Shown here in pieces: positions 44,826 to 53,041 of a stretch of 64,000 nt of DNA. The stretch lies in assembly GCF_010731855.1 (NCBI RefSeq), contig NZ_AP022620.1, positions 2,294,001 to 2,358,000 of the forward strand, given 5' to 3'. The notes beneath the pieces are model-generated. The model was not told the origin of the DNA. It did not search any database and saw only the letters and a program-made list of their open reading frames with translations. The DNA comes from Mycolicibacterium anyangense (GTDB lineage: Bacteria; Actinomycetota; Actinomycetes; Mycobacteriales; Mycobacteriaceae). Every line of letters starts with the position of its first letter. Positions within the stretch are counted from its first letter, which is position 1. The position numbers were made by a program, and so were the translations under genes.

Positions 44826-47198
44826 ATGCGAGTGGATGGGCGGGACATCACCGTTACGGGTGAGCTGCTGCAACCGCTGACCCGCCGAACCAACGACATC
44901 ATGCGCCTGGCGCTGGCCGCATTGTTCCTGGCCATCGTCATCACCAGCTCACTGATCACCCGCAACGACTGGGTCGGGCTAGAGAAGTCGGTATCGGGGA
45001 TCGTCGGCGTCCTCACTCCCACCCAGTCCAACCTGGTCTACCTGGCCTACGGCGTCGCGATTGTGGCACTGCCGTTCATGATCCTGGTGGGGCTGATCGT
45101 GGCCCGGCAGTGGAAGCTGCTCGGCGCGTACGCGGCCGCCGGGTTCTTCGCCGTCCTGGCGCTGTCCATCACGGGCAACGGGATCGCCGCCCCGCGCTGG
45201 CACTTCGACCTCTCCGAACGGCTTTCGACCACCCTGTCGCAGTTCCTCGACGACCCGCGCTGGATCGCCATGCTGGCCGGGATGCTGACGGTGTCCGGCC
45301 CGTGGCTGCCCGCCCGGTGGCGGCGATGGTGGTGGACACTGCTGCTGGCGTTCGTCCCGATCCATCTGGTCGTCAGCGCGATCGTCCCGGCCCGCACGCT
45401 GCTCGGACTCGCGGTGGGCTGGTTCGTCGGGGCGCTCGTGGTGTGGGTGGTGGGCACCCCAGCGCTGGAAGTACCGCTCGACGGGGCGGTGCGCACCCTA
45501 TCCCGGCGCGGCTTCCTGGTCCACGCGCTGACTGTGGTCCGCCCGGCCGGGCACGGCCCGCTGGAGCTGTCGGCACGCACCGACTCCGGAGCCGAAGCCG
45601 TCGTCGAGATGTACGGCCCCAACCAGCGCGGCGCCGGAGCGTTGCGTCAGTTCTGGCGGTGGTTGATCCTGCGCGACGCGGAGACCGCACCGGTGCAGAC
45701 CTCGATGCGCCGGGCCGTCGAACACCGCGCGCTGATGACGATCGCGGTCGGCGATCTCGGCGTCGCCAACATCACCACCATGGCGGTCGCAGCGCTCGAC
45801 CGGGGCTGGACGTTGTACGCCCACACCCCGCCGCGGGGAACCCGGGTGGCCGACGCCCCCGACGAGGGCCTGGCCACCACCATCTGGGGATCGCTGGGCG
45901 TTCTTCAGCGACATCAGATCTCGCACGGCGACCTGCGGTTCAGCGAGATCACCGTGGATTCGGGCAAGGCCTTGTTCGGCGGCTTCGGCGCCTCTGAGTA
46001 CGGCGCCTCCGACGAACAACTGCAGTCCGATATCGCGCAGTTGCTGGTCACCACCAGCGACCGGTTCGGCGCCGAGACCGCGGTACACGCCGCCGTCGAG
46101 GCGCTGGGCAAGGACACCGTGCTCACCGCATCGCGACGGCTGACCAAGTCAGCGGTGCCGGCGCGGCTACGCAAGACGGTCGCCGACCCCAAGGCGGTGA
46201 TGGCCGCGGCGCGTGAGCAAGTCAAGCGCCAGACCGGTGCTGACGAGATCAAGACCGAGACCATCACCCGCTTCACCCGCAAGCAGGTGATCCAGCTGGT
46301 GCTGCTGGTGGCCCTGGTCTACGTCGCCTATCCGTTCATCAGCACGGTGCCGACCTTCTTCAGCGAGTTGCGCAACGCCAACTGGTGGTGGGCACTGCTG
46401 GGCCTGGCGGTGTCAGCGTCGACCTATGTCGGCGCGGCAGCGGCGTTGTGGGCGTGCGCATCCGGGGTGGTCAGCTTCCGCAATCTGGTGATCATGCAGT
46501 TCGCCAACACGTTCGCCGCCACCACCACCCCCGCCGGGGTGGGCGGATTGGCTTTGAGCACAAGGTTTTTGCAGAAGGCCGGGCTCGGTGCGCTGCGCGC
46601 CACCGCCGCGGTGGCCCTGCAGCAGGCCGTTCAGGTGATCACCCATGTGACACTGCTGATCTTCTTCAGCGTCGCCGCCGGCGCCACCGCCGACCTGTCA
46701 CACTTCGTGCCGAGTAGCACACTGCTCTATCTGATCGGCGGTATCGCCCTGGGCGTGCTGGGCACCTTCCTGTTCGTGCCCAAGGCGCGGCGCTGGCTGG
46801 ACACCGCGATTCGGCCCAGGCTCCAGGAGGTCAGCAGCGAACTGCTCGACCTGATGCGCGAGCCCAAGCGACTCGCCCTGATCGTCCTGGGCTGCGCGAC
46901 AACAACTTTGGGGATGGCGCTGGTGCTGTGGGCCAGCATCGAGGCCTTCGGCGGCGACACCAACTTCGTGACCGTGACGATCGTCACGATGGTCGGTGGC
47001 ACGCTGGCCTCGGCGGCACCCACTCCGGGCGGCGTCGGTGCCGTCGAAGCCGCCCTGATCGGTGGCCTGGCCGCCTTCGGCGTGCCCGCCGCGGTGGGCG
47101 TGCCGTCGGTGCTGCTCTACCGGGTTCTGACCTGCTGGCTGCCGGTGTTCGCGGGCTGGCCGATCATGCGCTGGCTGACCGCCAAGGACATGATCTAG
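44826..47198 (+). CDS. Membrane protein with kinase-like segment and LPG-synthase-type C-terminal domain
   Basis: A 790-residue integral membrane protein. The N-terminal ~240 residues hold about six transmembrane helices. Residues about 240-440 are cytoplasmic and kinase-like: ISHGDLRFSEI resembles an HGDL catalytic loop, but the expected DFG is replaced by FGGFG, so it may be catalytically dead. The C-terminal ~300 residues form the flippase-like lysylphosphatidylglycerol-synthase membrane domain (FANTFAATTTPAGVGGLALSTRFL, TPGGVGAVEAALIGGL). A role in lipid flipping or aminoacyl-lipid handling is an inference. The start ATG 44826 is assumed; nothing upstream (44756-44825) looks coding. Confidence 0.82.
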   Translation: MRVDGRDITVTGELLQPLTRRTNDIMRLALAALFLAIVITSSLITRNDWVGLEKSVSGIVGVLTPTQSNLVYLAYGVAIVALPFMILVGLIVARQWKLLGAYAAAGFFAVLALSITGNGIAAPRWHFDLSERLSTTLSQFLDDPRWIAMLAGMLTVSGPWLPARWRRWWWTLLLAFVPIHLVVSAIVPARTLLGLAVGWFVGALVVWVVGTPALEVPLDGAVRTLSRRGFLVHALTVVRPAGHGPLELSARTDSGAEAVVEMYGPNQRGAGALRQFWRWLILRDAETAPVQTSMRRAVEHRALMTIAVGDLGVANITTMAVAALDRGWTLYAHTPPRGTRVADAPDEGLATTIWGSLGVLQRHQISHGDLRFSEITVDSGKALFGGFGASEYGASDEQLQSDIAQLLVTTSDRFGAETAVHAAVEALGKDTVLTASRRLTKSAVPARLRKTVADPKAVMAAAREQVKRQTGADEIKTETITRFTRKQVIQLVLLVALVYVAYPFISTVPTFFSELRNANWWWALLGLAVSASTYVGAAAALWACASGVVSFRNLVIMQFANTFAATTTPAGVGGLALSTRFLQKAGLGALRATAAVALQQAVQVITHVTLLIFFSVAAGATADLSHFVPSSTLLYLIGGIALGVLGTFLFVPKARRWLDTAIRPRLQEVSSELLDLMREPKRLALIVLGCATTTLGMALVLWASIEAFGGDTNFVTVTIVTMVGGTLASAAPTPGGVGAVEAALIGGLAAFGVPAAVGVPSVLLYRVLTCWLPVFAGWPIMRWLTAKDMI

Positions 47199-47469
47199 CG
47201 GGCATTGACGCACGCGCCGAAATAATCGCGTGGATTTCATTGGTGGCTTGTCCCGCGGTGGCGCGGCGACGCACTAGTAGAGCTGGTACTTGCCCTTCCA
47301 ACTCAGATCAGAGGTGATACCCGGGACGCGCTGGTGCCGGGCTCGACCAAGGCCACCATGGCCGAGGCCCTGCTCGAGCCACCAGCCGCCCAGGCCAAGC
47401 TCCTGACACGGATTCCGTTGCGGTGCTGCGGAATTCCGGATGACTTCGCAGCGGCGCCGGTGTGGCTGT
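47199..47469. other. Intergenic stretch without a convincing gene
   Basis: 271 bases between the membrane protein and the HTH gene. A plus-strand stretch near 47326-47400 reads like protein (DALVPGSTKATMAEALLEP) but has no start or continuation; it may be the remnant of a lost gene. No RNA gene or clear terminator is visible. Confidence 0.4.
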
Positions 47470-47712
47470 CTACCCGGCCGACTTGTAGCTCATGACGTCG
47501 TCGCGCTTGAACAGCATGCGGTTGCCGAACTTGTAGTGGGTCGGCCCGCTGCCGCTCTTGATCCGCCGGTGCAGTGTGGCGGTGGTGATGCCCAGATACT
47601 GGGCGGCCTGCTTCACGGTCAGCATCTGCCCCAGGATCGAACCGGGGCTGCGATGCTGGGCGCGCTCCAGAAAGTTGTATCCCCCTCGATCGGCTGTCAC
47701 TACCGTGGTCAT
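47470..47712 (-). CDS. Excisionase-like (MerR-type) helix-turn-helix protein
   Basis: An 80-residue protein with a single DNA-binding domain at residues about 28-75: MLTVKQAAQYLGITTATLHRRIKSG, then HYKFGNRMLFKRDDVMSYKSAG, the winged-helix layout of excisionase/BldC-like proteins. The ATG at 47712 has GAGGGCGAG upstream; the longer frame to 47865 is not supported. It is divergent from the PucR gene. No integrase is beside it, so it may be a stand-alone regulator or a remnant of a mobile element. Confidence 0.78.
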   Translation of the reverse strand: MTTVVTADRGGYNFLERAQHRSPGSILGQMLTVKQAAQYLGITTATLHRRIKSGSGPTHYKFGNRMLFKRDDVMSYKSAG

Positions 47713-47863
47713 GTTGGGCTCGCCCTCTCGACACTCGCGGTTGATGTGGCTGTTTGCCACGCCACGAAAAGTAGGTCCGCGGGCAGCCCCGGCACTCGTG
47801 CCTGGGCGCCAAACTTCGACATTGCGTTGTGATGCGGACACAACGCGTTTAGCGTGGTCGGTC

Positions 47864-49153
47864 ATGGATCCCGAATGGGCCCCGATTCGGGACGACGCCG
47901 CAGCTCAGCAGGTGTGGCAGAGCGTCCTCAGGCCGATCGCCGCCGACCTGGTGGAGCAATCGCCACAGCTTGCCGAGGACGTGTTGGACCGGATTCGGGT
48001 CGAGCAGCCCCAGCTGATGCCCGAGGCCCAGTTCGCCGAGGGCCAGCAGGCCGGCATCGAGTCGAGCATTCGCCAGTTCGCCCGGAGCGTGGCCGACGGT
48101 GCCGATCCGCGCGGGCTGGAGTTGCCGGCCGAGGCGGTCGCGCTGGGCAGGGCCAGGGTGCAGCAGCGGGTACCGCTGGCCTTTCTGATCCGGTCCTTCC
48201 GGCTGGCCCAGGACACCGTCTGGGAGTGGCTGTTCGGGCGCATCACCAGCTCGGCCTCCGACGCCGCACAACAGGCCGCAGCGCTGCAGCTCGTCACCAG
48301 TTGGCTGTTCGCTTACATCGACAGCTCACTGGCGCTCACCGAGGAGATCTACGAGGGCGAGCGGGAGGCCTGGCTGCGCAGCGCCGCCGCGTCACGGACC
48401 ACGGCGATCGACGATGTGCTCAGCGAACGTGAGCGTGATGCCCAGCGCGCCGCCAAGAAGCTGCGCTACGACCTCAACCGCCACCACGTCTGCGTCGCGG
48501 TGTGGCTGGCGGCCGCGCCCGACGCCGGGGACGTTCAGCAGGTCCTCGCGAGCGCCGGCACGGCGCTGAGCCGGGCGGTGGCCGCGGAGAGCACCCTGCA
48601 CCAGCCAGTGGGCCCGCTATCGATGTCGGTGTGGCTGAGCCGGCGAGAGACATTCGATCCGGCGCTCCTCGACGCCGGCACCCTCACCCGAACCGCGGGG
48701 CTGCCTGCCGGAGCGCGCGTCGCGGTGAGTGATCCCGGGTTCGGCCTGAAAGGCTTCCGCGACAGCTACATTCAAGCCGGCCATGCCCGTCGGGTGGCGA
48801 CCTTGAGCCGGTCCCGGGCCGCAGTGGCCACCCGCTATCGCGATGTCGCACTCGCCGCACTGGCGAGTGTGGACGCCGACCAGGCGGTGGCATTCGTGCA
48901 CCGGGTGCTCGGGCCGCTGGCCGACGACGATGAGGCGACCTACCGGGTGGCGATGACGCTGGCGGTGTACCTGCAGGAGAACCGCAGCCCCGCGCGCGCC
49001 GCGCAACGCCTCACGGTGCACCCCAATACGGTCAGCTATCGGGTGAACCAGGCCGAGACGATCCTGGGCCGAGATGTCGACGACGATGCGCTCGAGGTGT
49101 CGATGGCACTGGCATTGCTGCCGCTGCTGCCGGGGTTGATAGCCGAGGTGTGA
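47864..49153 (+). CDS. PucR family transcriptional regulator
   Basis: A 429-residue regulator. Residues about 20-190 are an N-terminal RsbRD/helical sensor-like domain, the middle is a GGDEF-like PucR segment, and the C-terminus is the PucR helix-turn-helix (VAMTLAVYLQENRSPARAAQRLTVHPNTVSYRVNQAE). These regulators often control purine or secondary metabolism, but no target is evident. ATG 47864 was chosen as the first start giving the conserved N-terminus. The stop TGA lies inside a 12-bp repeat that recurs at the tRNA-Leu end. Confidence 0.88.
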   Translation: MDPEWAPIRDDAAAQQVWQSVLRPIAADLVEQSPQLAEDVLDRIRVEQPQLMPEAQFAEGQQAGIESSIRQFARSVADGADPRGLELPAEAVALGRARVQQRVPLAFLIRSFRLAQDTVWEWLFGRITSSASDAAQQAAALQLVTSWLFAYIDSSLALTEEIYEGEREAWLRSAAASRTTAIDDVLSERERDAQRAAKKLRYDLNRHHVCVAVWLAAAPDAGDVQQVLASAGTALSRAVAAESTLHQPVGPLSMSVWLSRRETFDPALLDAGTLTRTAGLPAGARVAVSDPGFGLKGFRDSYIQAGHARRVATLSRSRAAVATRYRDVALAALASVDADQAVAFVHRVLGPLADDDEATYRVAMTLAVYLQENRSPARAAQRLTVHPNTVSYRVNQAETILGRDVDDDALEVSMALALLPLLPGLIAEV

Positions 49154-49160
49154 GTGCGGA
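49149..49160 (+). repeat. 12-bp direct repeat, left copy (possible att-like site)
   Basis: TGTGAGTGCGGA overlaps the last codons of pucR. The identical sequence is at 51696-51707, overlapping the 3' end of tRNA-Leu. The two copies bracket the type VII-like cassette exactly. Similarity does not extend beyond 12 bases. Confidence 0.45.
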
Positions 49161-49280
49161 AGACCTCCGGTCAGCGCATCGCCAGCGTCTGTCACGACAG
49201 TTGAGACCGCAGCACCGCCCACAGACGGTTGACAATATGGTCGTATTGCCGAGAAGGGCCTGGTTCGTATACTGGTCGCC

Positions 49281-49553
49281 GTGGGGAAGTTGGATGTAGA
49301 CCCGGCGGGGCTAGAAGCGCTCGCGGCCAGCTGCCAAGGCTGGTCCGCGGAATTGAGCACGACGGTGTCCCCGGGCGCAGGCGAATCGTCTTGCCAGGCG
49401 TCTGTGACCGCTGTCGCGATCGTCCACACGCAGGCCAGCGCGTTCGGGGCCGCATGTAGCGTGAGGATGGAGTCAACGGGTGCTCGCCTCACGGGCGCGA
49501 GCGCGAACTACACCCAACACGAGCAGCACTCCGCATCCAACCTGACGATCTGA
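49281..49553 (+). CDS. EspC/WXG100-like type VII secretion target protein
   Basis: A 90-residue helical protein starting LDVDPAGLEALAASCQGWSAEL, the usual opening of ESX-secretion-associated (DUF2580/EspC-like) small proteins. The C-terminal part has YTQHE, which fits the YxxxD/E secretion signal. The GTG start at 49281 gives the full domain. The next gene follows by 1 base, so the pair is co-transcribed. An ESX machinery gene is not present in the window. Confidence 0.8.
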   Translation: MGKLDVDPAGLEALAASCQGWSAELSTTVSPGAGESSCQASVTAVAIVHTQASAFGAACSVRMESTGARLTGASANYTQHEQHSASNLTI

Positions 49554-49554
49554 A

Positions 49555-50787
49555 ATGCCGAGTAGCGGACCCGCACCCACGCTATCCGCAGTTCGTTCGT
49601 GGGATGTCACCCATCTTAGGACAGCGGCAAGCCAGTGGGCGAAGACTGCGAAAGTATGGGAGGACACCTTCACCCAGCTCTCCCAGAACGTCAACAATCC
49701 CGGCGGAACCCCTTGGCTTGGAGAGGCCGCTGAAGCTGCGCAAGAACGTGCCTACAACGACCGCTTGCGGGTAATTCGGTGTGCCGACCAACTTCATGCC
49801 GCTTCCAGCGCCGCCCGAACCGGTGTGGACCAAATCGACACAGCGAAAAGAAACGCCCTCACCGCAGTGCGTAACGCGGAACAGGCCGGTTTCACTGTAG
49901 GAGAGGACTTCTCGGTCACCTACCGCGGTTCGGCAAGCCCCGCAGCAATGGCGGCCAAGCAAGCCCAAGCGCAGACACTAGCTGCAGATATTCGGATGAG
50001 AGTTGGCGAACTGATTGCCGCTGACCAACAGGTCGCCGGCAAGATCATCGCCGCGACCGAAGGCCTCGGCGGGGCCACATTCGCCGACGAAGATTCTCAC
50101 CCCGATCCGACGATTCAGCTCGTCGACAACCACATTGGTGGCGACGTTCCAGCTACTCCACCGCACGTGGGTGAGCGTCCCGATCCCAGGAACCCCTTCG
50201 TTGGCGACGAACGGTTTGGCCATTGGGAAGATTTCACCGTGCCGCCTTACACCGGAAAAGAGCCGCCTCCGCTCAGATCCGAATACCGGCCGTTCGGCCC
50301 CGATACACCCGGCAAAAACGGAGGCCCGACGGAGTGGTATGTCCGCGGTCAGAACTGGGTGACAGACGATCAGGCCCCCCTCGCGCAATATCAAGAGCAG
50401 TACAAGTTCCGCATCAGCGGACAGGAGGCGACAACGTTCACCCGGACGATCAACGACGAGGGCGGGGTGCGCCAGCAGCGCTGGGTGCAAAACGTGTATG
50501 AGGCCCAACACAACACGAAGGTCGTGTTCGGAGGAGAAGTGCCGGTAAAGGGTCGAGGCGGGTGGACTGAAGGCGACATAGGTGGCCTTCCTCCGATCCA
50601 AAATTTCGGCGAATGGCACCGAATGGCACCGAACGAAATTGCCACAATCTCGGCGAACAACTCGGCCGTCAAGTACTACATCCCGGATGGCTGCGGCGGC
50701 CAGTTCACCTACGAGGGCGGCGTTCCGGTCGGCGGGTGGAGCGGCAGACCTGCCAATCAGCCGCCCATCATGACGGCTCCTCGATGA
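49555..50787 (+). CDS. Candidate type VII-secreted effector with WXG100-like N-terminus
   Basis: A 410-residue protein. Residues about 10-160 form an alpha-helical WXG100/PPE-like hairpin (AASQWAKTAKVWEDTFTQL, then PWLGEAAEAAQERAYND and a second helix pair). A linker rich in Pro follows. Residues about 225-410 are a separate C-terminal domain (FGHWEDFTVPPYTGKEPPP, TEWYVRGQNWVTDD, KYYIPDGCGGQFTYEGG) that I do not recognise. The layout is that of a polymorphic toxin or effector, but no catalytic motif is identified. The DNA is noticeably less GC-rich than its surroundings. The stop overlaps the next start as ATGA. Confidence 0.7.
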   Translation: MPSSGPAPTLSAVRSWDVTHLRTAASQWAKTAKVWEDTFTQLSQNVNNPGGTPWLGEAAEAAQERAYNDRLRVIRCADQLHAASSAARTGVDQIDTAKRNALTAVRNAEQAGFTVGEDFSVTYRGSASPAAMAAKQAQAQTLAADIRMRVGELIAADQQVAGKIIAATEGLGGATFADEDSHPDPTIQLVDNHIGGDVPATPPHVGERPDPRNPFVGDERFGHWEDFTVPPYTGKEPPPLRSEYRPFGPDTPGKNGGPTEWYVRGQNWVTDDQAPLAQYQEQYKFRISGQEATTFTRTINDEGGVRQQRWVQNVYEAQHNTKVVFGGEVPVKGRGGWTEGDIGGLPPIQNFGEWHRMAPNEIATISANNSAVKYYIPDGCGGQFTYEGGVPVGGWSGRPANQPPIMTAPR

Positions 50788-51218
50788 CCAAACGTAAGTG
50801 GCAGATTCTCGGCGCAGTCCTGTTCACCGTCGTTGCTGTCGGAGGGCTGCTTCTTTTCCGTCTCAACCACGACAGCTCCGATGATTGCGCGACCGTCCGG
50901 GCGATGATCGCTTACAACAAGCAGTTCAGCGCCGTGGCTGGAAGCAACAACCCGGAAGTCGCCGATATCGGTTCCTATGAGCGCTGGGCGCGCCAACTCC
51001 ATACCTACGCTGACGGAATCCACAATCAGCGTCTCGCCGAGAGTGCCAACAATCTCGCGAGCCTGGCAGACCGGACTGTCACGGTCGTCCAAGAGTTCCG
51101 TGCAGAACAGGCTGATCCGTCGACCTCGCAGCCACCACATTCCGTGCAGGACTATGCCCGCGTCGGGCAACAATTCCACGACGATCTCGCTACCCTCAAC
51201 CAATACTGCCCGGGCTGA
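50784..51218 (+). CDS. Membrane-anchored protein coupled to the type VII-like effector
   Basis: A 144-residue protein with a basic start and one N-terminal transmembrane helix (WQILGAVLFTVVAVGGLLLF), then a helical extracytoplasmic domain with cysteines at DDCATVR and NQYCPG (possible disulfide). The ATGA overlap means it is translated with the effector gene. It could be an immunity protein, a chaperone-like partner, or a surface partner; only the coupling is certain. Not recognised as a known family. Confidence 0.7.
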   Translation: MTKRKWQILGAVLFTVVAVGGLLLFRLNHDSSDDCATVRAMIAYNKQFSAVAGSNNPEVADIGSYERWARQLHTYADGIHNQRLAESANNLASLADRTVTVVQEFRAEQADPSTSQPPHSVQDYARVGQQFHDDLATLNQYCPG

Positions 51219-51224
51219 GCAACC

Positions 51225-51464
51225 CTATCTGCGTCCATCCTGCGGGTCCGGCGGAAGATCGCTAGGTGCTTCATCCCAGTACGCCCACTCCGGCAGCGGG
51301 GTCGGCGGAACGATCCCCCATGTCGTCGATGGGCCCATATCGGGATCAGGTCCGATGCGCTGTGACTTGATCTCTCGCGCACGGCGTGCGTACGCGAAGA
51401 TCAATATGCCAACGCCAATTGCAAGGAACGCCACCAGAGCAACCTTGAGGACCACGAGCCACAT
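51225..51464 (-). CDS. Small membrane protein, hypothetical
   Basis: A protein of about 79 residues with one transmembrane helix (MWLVVLKVALVAFLAIGVGILIFAYARRAR) and a Pro/Asp-rich tail (PDMGPSTTWGIVPPTPLPEWAYWDE). ATG 51464 has GGTGGGGCGG upstream; GTG or TTG starts up to 51503 are possible. It is convergent with the coupled membrane protein (6-base gap). It shares the lower GC content of the cassette. Could be spurious; moderate confidence. Confidence 0.5.
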   Translation of the reverse strand: MWLVVLKVALVAFLAIGVGILIFAYARRAREIKSQRIGPDPDMGPSTTWGIVPPTPLPEWAYWDEAPSDLPPDPQDGRR

Positions 51465-51695
51465 ACGCCACCGCCCCACCGTTGAGTCTGATACCCAGCT
51501 CAAGATCGAGCTCCATTATGGCCCCAGAGAACCGCGTTGCAGGTATCTCGAGTTGCCCCGGGTTGAGGTGATTCCTGAAACGCCGGAGATTGGCCGTGCG
51601 AGAAGGATTATTTCATTAGGCGTCCGAAATTGAGTCGCGCTCGCCGATGAACTGCATAGGTGCACCACCGGGCGCACCGGTAGCGGTAATCACTC

Positions 51696-51707
51696 TGTGA
51701 GTGCGGA
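51696..51707 (+). repeat. 12-bp direct repeat, right copy at the tRNA-Leu 3' end
   Basis: Second copy of TGTGAGTGCGGA. Its last six bases are the discriminator and acceptor-stem end of tRNA-Leu (read on the minus strand), a common place for integration events. The other copy is at 49149-49160. Confidence 0.45.
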
Positions 51708-51785
51708 CGGAGGGACTCGAACCCTCACGCTCTTTCGAACACGGGCACCTAAAGCCCGGGTGTCTGCCAATTCCACCACGTCCGC
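51702..51785 (-). tRNA. tRNA-Leu (anticodon UAG)
   Basis: Read on the minus strand the 84 bases fold as a class II tRNA. The acceptor GCGGACG pairs with CGTCCGC, the D-arm has GGAATTGGCAGACAC, the anticodon stem CGGGC/GCCCG holds TAG at plus positions 51749-51751, there is a long variable arm, and the T-arm is GAGGG-TTCGAGT-CCCTC. CCA is not encoded. The leucine identity follows from the anticodon and the long variable arm. Confidence 0.93.
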
Positions 51786-51870
51786 GAACGGTCCGAGTCT
51801 AGCGGTGGTGCTGGTCGTTTCCTGTCGGTGGTGCGGTCTACGTTGGCCAGGACGATACGACAGGACGATC

Positions 51871-52608
51871 ATGCGCCCCGACACGGAGTTCCGACACGTC
51901 CAGCAGCTGATCGCTGCGGGGCTCAACGATTGCGCGATTGCGCGCGAGACGGGGATTCCACGACGCACAGTGCAGGTGTGGCGCTCGCGACCGCCCAACT
52001 GGGACCGCGAACGACGAGCGGGACAGTGCACTGGCAATCACAACTTTGGCCAACTCCCACCCAAGGAGTACGCCTACCTGCTCGGCCTCTACCTAGGAGA
52101 CGGCTGCATCTCACGGACAGGGCGGGCCTGGCGACTCAGAGTCGCATTAGACAAGAAGTATCCAGGAATCATCGACAACTGCCGGAGGGCCATCGACGCG
52201 GTGATGCCCGGGCAGCACGCGGCGGTTTACCGAAAACAACAAGGCTGCGCCGTCGTCTACCTCTACTCCAACCACTGGCCATGCCTGTTCCCGCAACACG
52301 GACCAGGTTTCAAGCACCTCAGACCAATCAAGCTGGAGCCCTGGCAGCAGGACCTGGTCGACCAGGCGACCGAGGGCTTCGTCCGCGGCTTGATCCATAG
52401 CGACGGTTGTCGCGTCATCGCGAACGACCGCGGCGTCAAGAGCATCCGCTATCACTTCACGAATCACTCCGAAGACATCCTCGGGCTGTTCACCGGTTCC
52501 CTCGACAAGCTCGGTGTCCCCTGGACACGATCGACCAAGTACGTCATCTCGATCTACCGCAAGTCCGCAACGGCACGCCTGGATGAGTTCATCGGCCCGA
52601 AGTGCTGA
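51871..52608 (+). CDS. Helix-turn-helix protein with LAGLIDADG-type endonuclease motifs
   Basis: A 245-residue protein. Residues about 10-40 form a helix-turn-helix (QQLIAAGLNDCAIARETGIPRRTVQVWR). Two LAGLIDADG-like motifs follow: AYLLGLYLGDGCIS at about residue 72 and GFVRGLIHSDGCRV at about 175, each with the acidic residue. This is the layout of free-standing actinobacterial HTH/LAGLIDADG proteins, possible homing endonucleases. ATG 51871 was chosen; the upstream frame to 51697 only reads through the tRNA. It sits about 85 bases from tRNA-Leu with no intron or intein evident in the window. Confidence 0.82.
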   Translation: MRPDTEFRHVQQLIAAGLNDCAIARETGIPRRTVQVWRSRPPNWDRERRAGQCTGNHNFGQLPPKEYAYLLGLYLGDGCISRTGRAWRLRVALDKKYPGIIDNCRRAIDAVMPGQHAAVYRKQQGCAVVYLYSNHWPCLFPQHGPGFKHLRPIKLEPWQQDLVDQATEGFVRGLIHSDGCRVIANDRGVKSIRYHFTNHSEDILGLFTGSLDKLGVPWTRSTKYVISIYRKSATARLDEFIGPKC

Positions 52609-52657
52609 GCGTCACTGCATGCTGAACCCATAACCGCTGGCACGGTACCGTCGTGGT

Positions 52658-53041
52658 GTGTCAACGACCCGTCGCCGCAGGTTTGCGCTGATCGCTTTGG
52701 TGATCGTCGCCGCCTGCGGCTGCCTGGCACTGGGCTGGTGGCAGTGGACCCGCTACGAGTCCACCTCGGGCTCGTTCCAGAACCTGGGCTACGCCCTGCA
52801 ATGGCCGATGTTCGCCGGCTTCTGCGTCTACGCCTACCGCAAGTTCGTGCGCTACGAAGAGGCTCCCCCGGCCCCCCAGCCCTCACCTGACGCCATCACC
52901 GAGATCCCCGCCGGCCTGCTGCCCGAACGTCCAACGGCGACAACGCAATCCGACGATCCGGTGATGAAGGAATACAACGCTTATCTCGCCGCACTCGCCC
53001 AAGCCGACAAGGCCACCGACCAGAACAGGACCGCCCCATGA
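52658..53041 (+). CDS. lprD: LprD-like lipoprotein/membrane protein (Rv1343c homologue)
   Basis: A 127-residue protein with an N-terminal signal (RRFALIALVIVAACGCLALGWW) holding a possible lipobox cysteine (AACGC), followed by YALQWPMFAGFCVYAYRKFVRYEEAP and a Pro-rich, acidic tail. It corresponds to Mtb Rv1343c (LprD), and the neighbour order (next gene DUF3817, then the rdgB-rph group) supports this. The GTG start is at 52658. The stop overlaps the next ATG. Confidence 0.85.
   Translation: MSTTRRRRFALIALVIVAACGCLALGWWQWTRYESTSGSFQNLGYALQWPMFAGFCVYAYRKFVRYEEAPPAPQPSPDAITEIPAGLLPERPTATTQSDDPVMKEYNAYLAALAQADKATDQNRTAP

Noticed and set aside
51697..51870. Upstream extension of the LAGLIDADG gene through the tRNA
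   Set aside because: The peptide is just the translation of antisense tRNA-Leu, a familiar artefact; the real start is ATG 51871.
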